NCBI RefSeq assembly: GCF_018224955.1
Contig: NZ_JAGTUU010000006.1
Coordinates: forward strand, 248,001-312,000
Source: Thetidibacter halocola
GTDB taxonomy: Bacteria; Pseudomonadota; Alphaproteobacteria; Rhodobacterales; Rhodobacteraceae
Direction of reading: 5' to 3'
Length of the DNA: 64,000 nucleotides
Part shown: positions 63,092 to 64,000 of the stretch, one piece after another
Layout: each line of letters opens with the position of its first letter
Numbering within the stretch: position 1 is the first letter of the stretch
Program-made: the position numbers and the translations under genes
Notes under the pieces: generated by a model
The model's input: the letters and a program-made list of their open reading frames with translations, nothing else
What the model was told of the DNA's origin: nothing
Databases searched by the model: none

Positions 63092-64000
63092 ATGACAGAA
63101 ATCCTCACCCTCACCGTCAATCCCGCCCTCGACCTCTCGACAGAGGCGCCGGCGGTGATCCCCGACCGCAAGCTGCGCTGCACCGCGCCACTGGTCCATC
63201 CGGGTGGCGGCGGGGTCAATGTCAGCCGCGCCATCGCGAATCTTGGCGGCGACAGCCACCCGATGCTGGCCTGGGGTGGACCCACCGGTGAAATGCTGGT
63301 TGCGCTGCTGCGCGAAGAGGGTCTGACACCCGAGCCGCTGGGCGTCGACCACCCAACACGGCAATCTGTTTCGGTCCGCGATCAGGCGACGGGCCTGCAA
63401 TACCGCTTCATGATGCCCGGGCCGGACTGGACAACAGGCGATTGCGATACTGCCCGCGCGGCGATCCTCGCGGCGATCCGCCCCGGTGCGCTGGTGATCC
63501 CCTCGGGCTCTCTGCCGCCAGGCATGCCGCTGGATTTCTTCCTCGACCTGCAACCGGCGATCAACGCGGGTGGCGGGCGCATGATGCTGGACACGTCCGG
63601 CGAGGCGCTGCGCCATGCCGTCGACCGCGCCGCGAACCTGTTCGCCTTGCGCATGGACCATGCCGAGGCGCGCGAGCTGTCGGGCCACCCGCTGGTGGGC
63701 ATCGCCGAAATCGCGGCCTATGCCCGCGACCTGCGCGCGGGGGGCGTCGCAGAGATCGTCATCATCGCCGCCGGCGCGCAGGGCAACGTGATCGCCTGCA
63801 CTGACTGGGTGGGCCTGACCCGCCCCCCGATGGTCGTGCCGATCTCCAAGATCGGTGCCGGCGACAGTTTCGTCGGCGCCTTCGCCCTGTCGATCAGCCG
63901 GGGCGAGGATCCGGTCACCGCCTGCTGCCGGGGCACTGCCGCCGCGGCATCGGCCGTCACGACGCAGGGCACAGCCCTGTGCCGCCGAGACGAGACCGAA
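63092..64000 (+). CDS. PfkB-family phosphofructokinase (3' end cut by window)
   Basis: 303 codons without a stop, running off the edge. The opening T-L-T-V-N-P-A-L-D-L-S, L-R-C-T-A-P and P-G-G-G-G-V-N-V-S-R-A-I are those of E. coli Pfk-2/1-phosphofructokinase; the catalytic signature I-G-A-G-D-S-F-V-G-A-F is near 253-263. It phosphorylates fructose 6-phosphate or a hexose phosphate. Only a few residues are probably missing. Second PfkB-family kinase in the window. Confidence 0.85.
   Translation, partial: MTEILTLTVNPALDLSTEAPAVIPDRKLRCTAPLVHPGGGGVNVSRAIANLGGDSHPMLAWGGPTGEMLVALLREEGLTPEPLGVDHPTRQSVSVRDQATGLQYRFMMPGPDWTTGDCDTARAAILAAIRPGALVIPSGSLPPGMPLDFFLDLQPAINAGGGRMMLDTSGEALRHAVDRAANLFALRMDHAEARELSGHPLVGIAEIAAYARDLRAGGVAEIVIIAAGAQGNVIACTDWVGLTRPPMVVPISKIGAGDSFVGAFALSISRGEDPVTACCRGTAAAASAVTTQGTALCRRDETE

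Noticed and set aside
61504-63285. 593-codon minus-strand open frame
   Set aside because: Shadow of the DEAD-box helicase, whose motifs are complete on the plus strand.
1-64000. Prophage, insertion sequence or integrative element
   Set aside because: No transposase, integrase or phage structural gene, and no tRNA-edge duplication seen beside tRNA-Arg.

Overview
The window looks like chromosomal DNA of a Rhodobacteraceae/Roseobacter-group alphaproteobacterium. This is inferred from high G+C with strong GC3 bias, an aapJQMP-type amino-acid ABC operon, a TRAP transporter, an ATP12 F1-assembly chaperone, the order rplO-secY-adk ... rpsM-rpsK-rpoA-rplQ, and the rpmH-rnpA-yidD-ttcA-yidC-MOSC-engB-argB block. 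There is no rRNA, phage, insertion sequence or CRISPR array. One tRNA (Arg, anticodon ACG) is present. The right edge cuts a PfkB-family kinase.

Layout. (1) 0-8.1 kb: a plus-strand envelope-stress-like cluster of two XpaC-like membrane proteins, TelA, a DUF2927 lipoprotein, a two-TM protein, an SPFH-GYF_2 protein, a DUF1344 protein and a membrane zinc-ribbon protein resembling Bacillus YdjG. (2) 8.1-10 kb: Hsp20 with an FNR-like site upstream, then fructokinase and dtd. (3) 10.2-19 kb, minus strand: a self-contained type I secretion locus with a 1351-residue BapA-like adhesin carrying nine ~97-residue Ig-like repeats, its outer-membrane component, ABC exporter and HlyD adaptor. (4) 19.2-26.9 kb: a catabolic island. 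A GntR regulator and Gfo/Idh/MocA dehydrogenase diverge from a flavin monooxygenase, aldo-keto reductase, flavin reductase and TRAP transporter; a perfect 14-bp palindrome lies between them. (5) 27-34 kb: orphan HlyD-like adaptor, Sel1 protein, MauG-like dihaem protein, Nudix hydrolase, tRNA-Arg, sensor kinase, and a flavin disulfide reductase/TVP38 pair.

(6) 34.1-43.1 kb: rpmH-rnpA-yidD-ttcA, an EAL protein, yidC, MOSC, engB, argB, a ferredoxin-like protein and a SixA-like phosphatase, tightly packed and often overlapping. (7) 43.1-47.6 kb: the aap operon, minus strand, with a terminator between the binding protein and the permeases. (8) 47.8-53.4 kb: a minus-strand six-gene run degQ-rarA-crcB-rluC-HAD-ATP12. 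(9) 53.6-54.9 kb: a secreted RTX/beta-helix protein. (10) 54.9-61.3 kb: ribosomal/secretion genes in two blocks (rpsM-rpsK-rpoA-rplQ and rplO-secY-adk) split by a sulfotransferase and a CsbD gene. (11) 61.7-64 kb: a DEAD-box helicase and the truncated PfkB kinase.

Most genes are housekeeping. The parts with real novelty potential are the TelA/XpaC/SPFH/zinc-ribbon cluster, the monooxygenase/AKR/flavin reductase/TRAP module, which resembles oxidative desulfonation pathways but has an unknown substrate, and the adhesin locus. All assignments come from reading the sequence; no database search was run.
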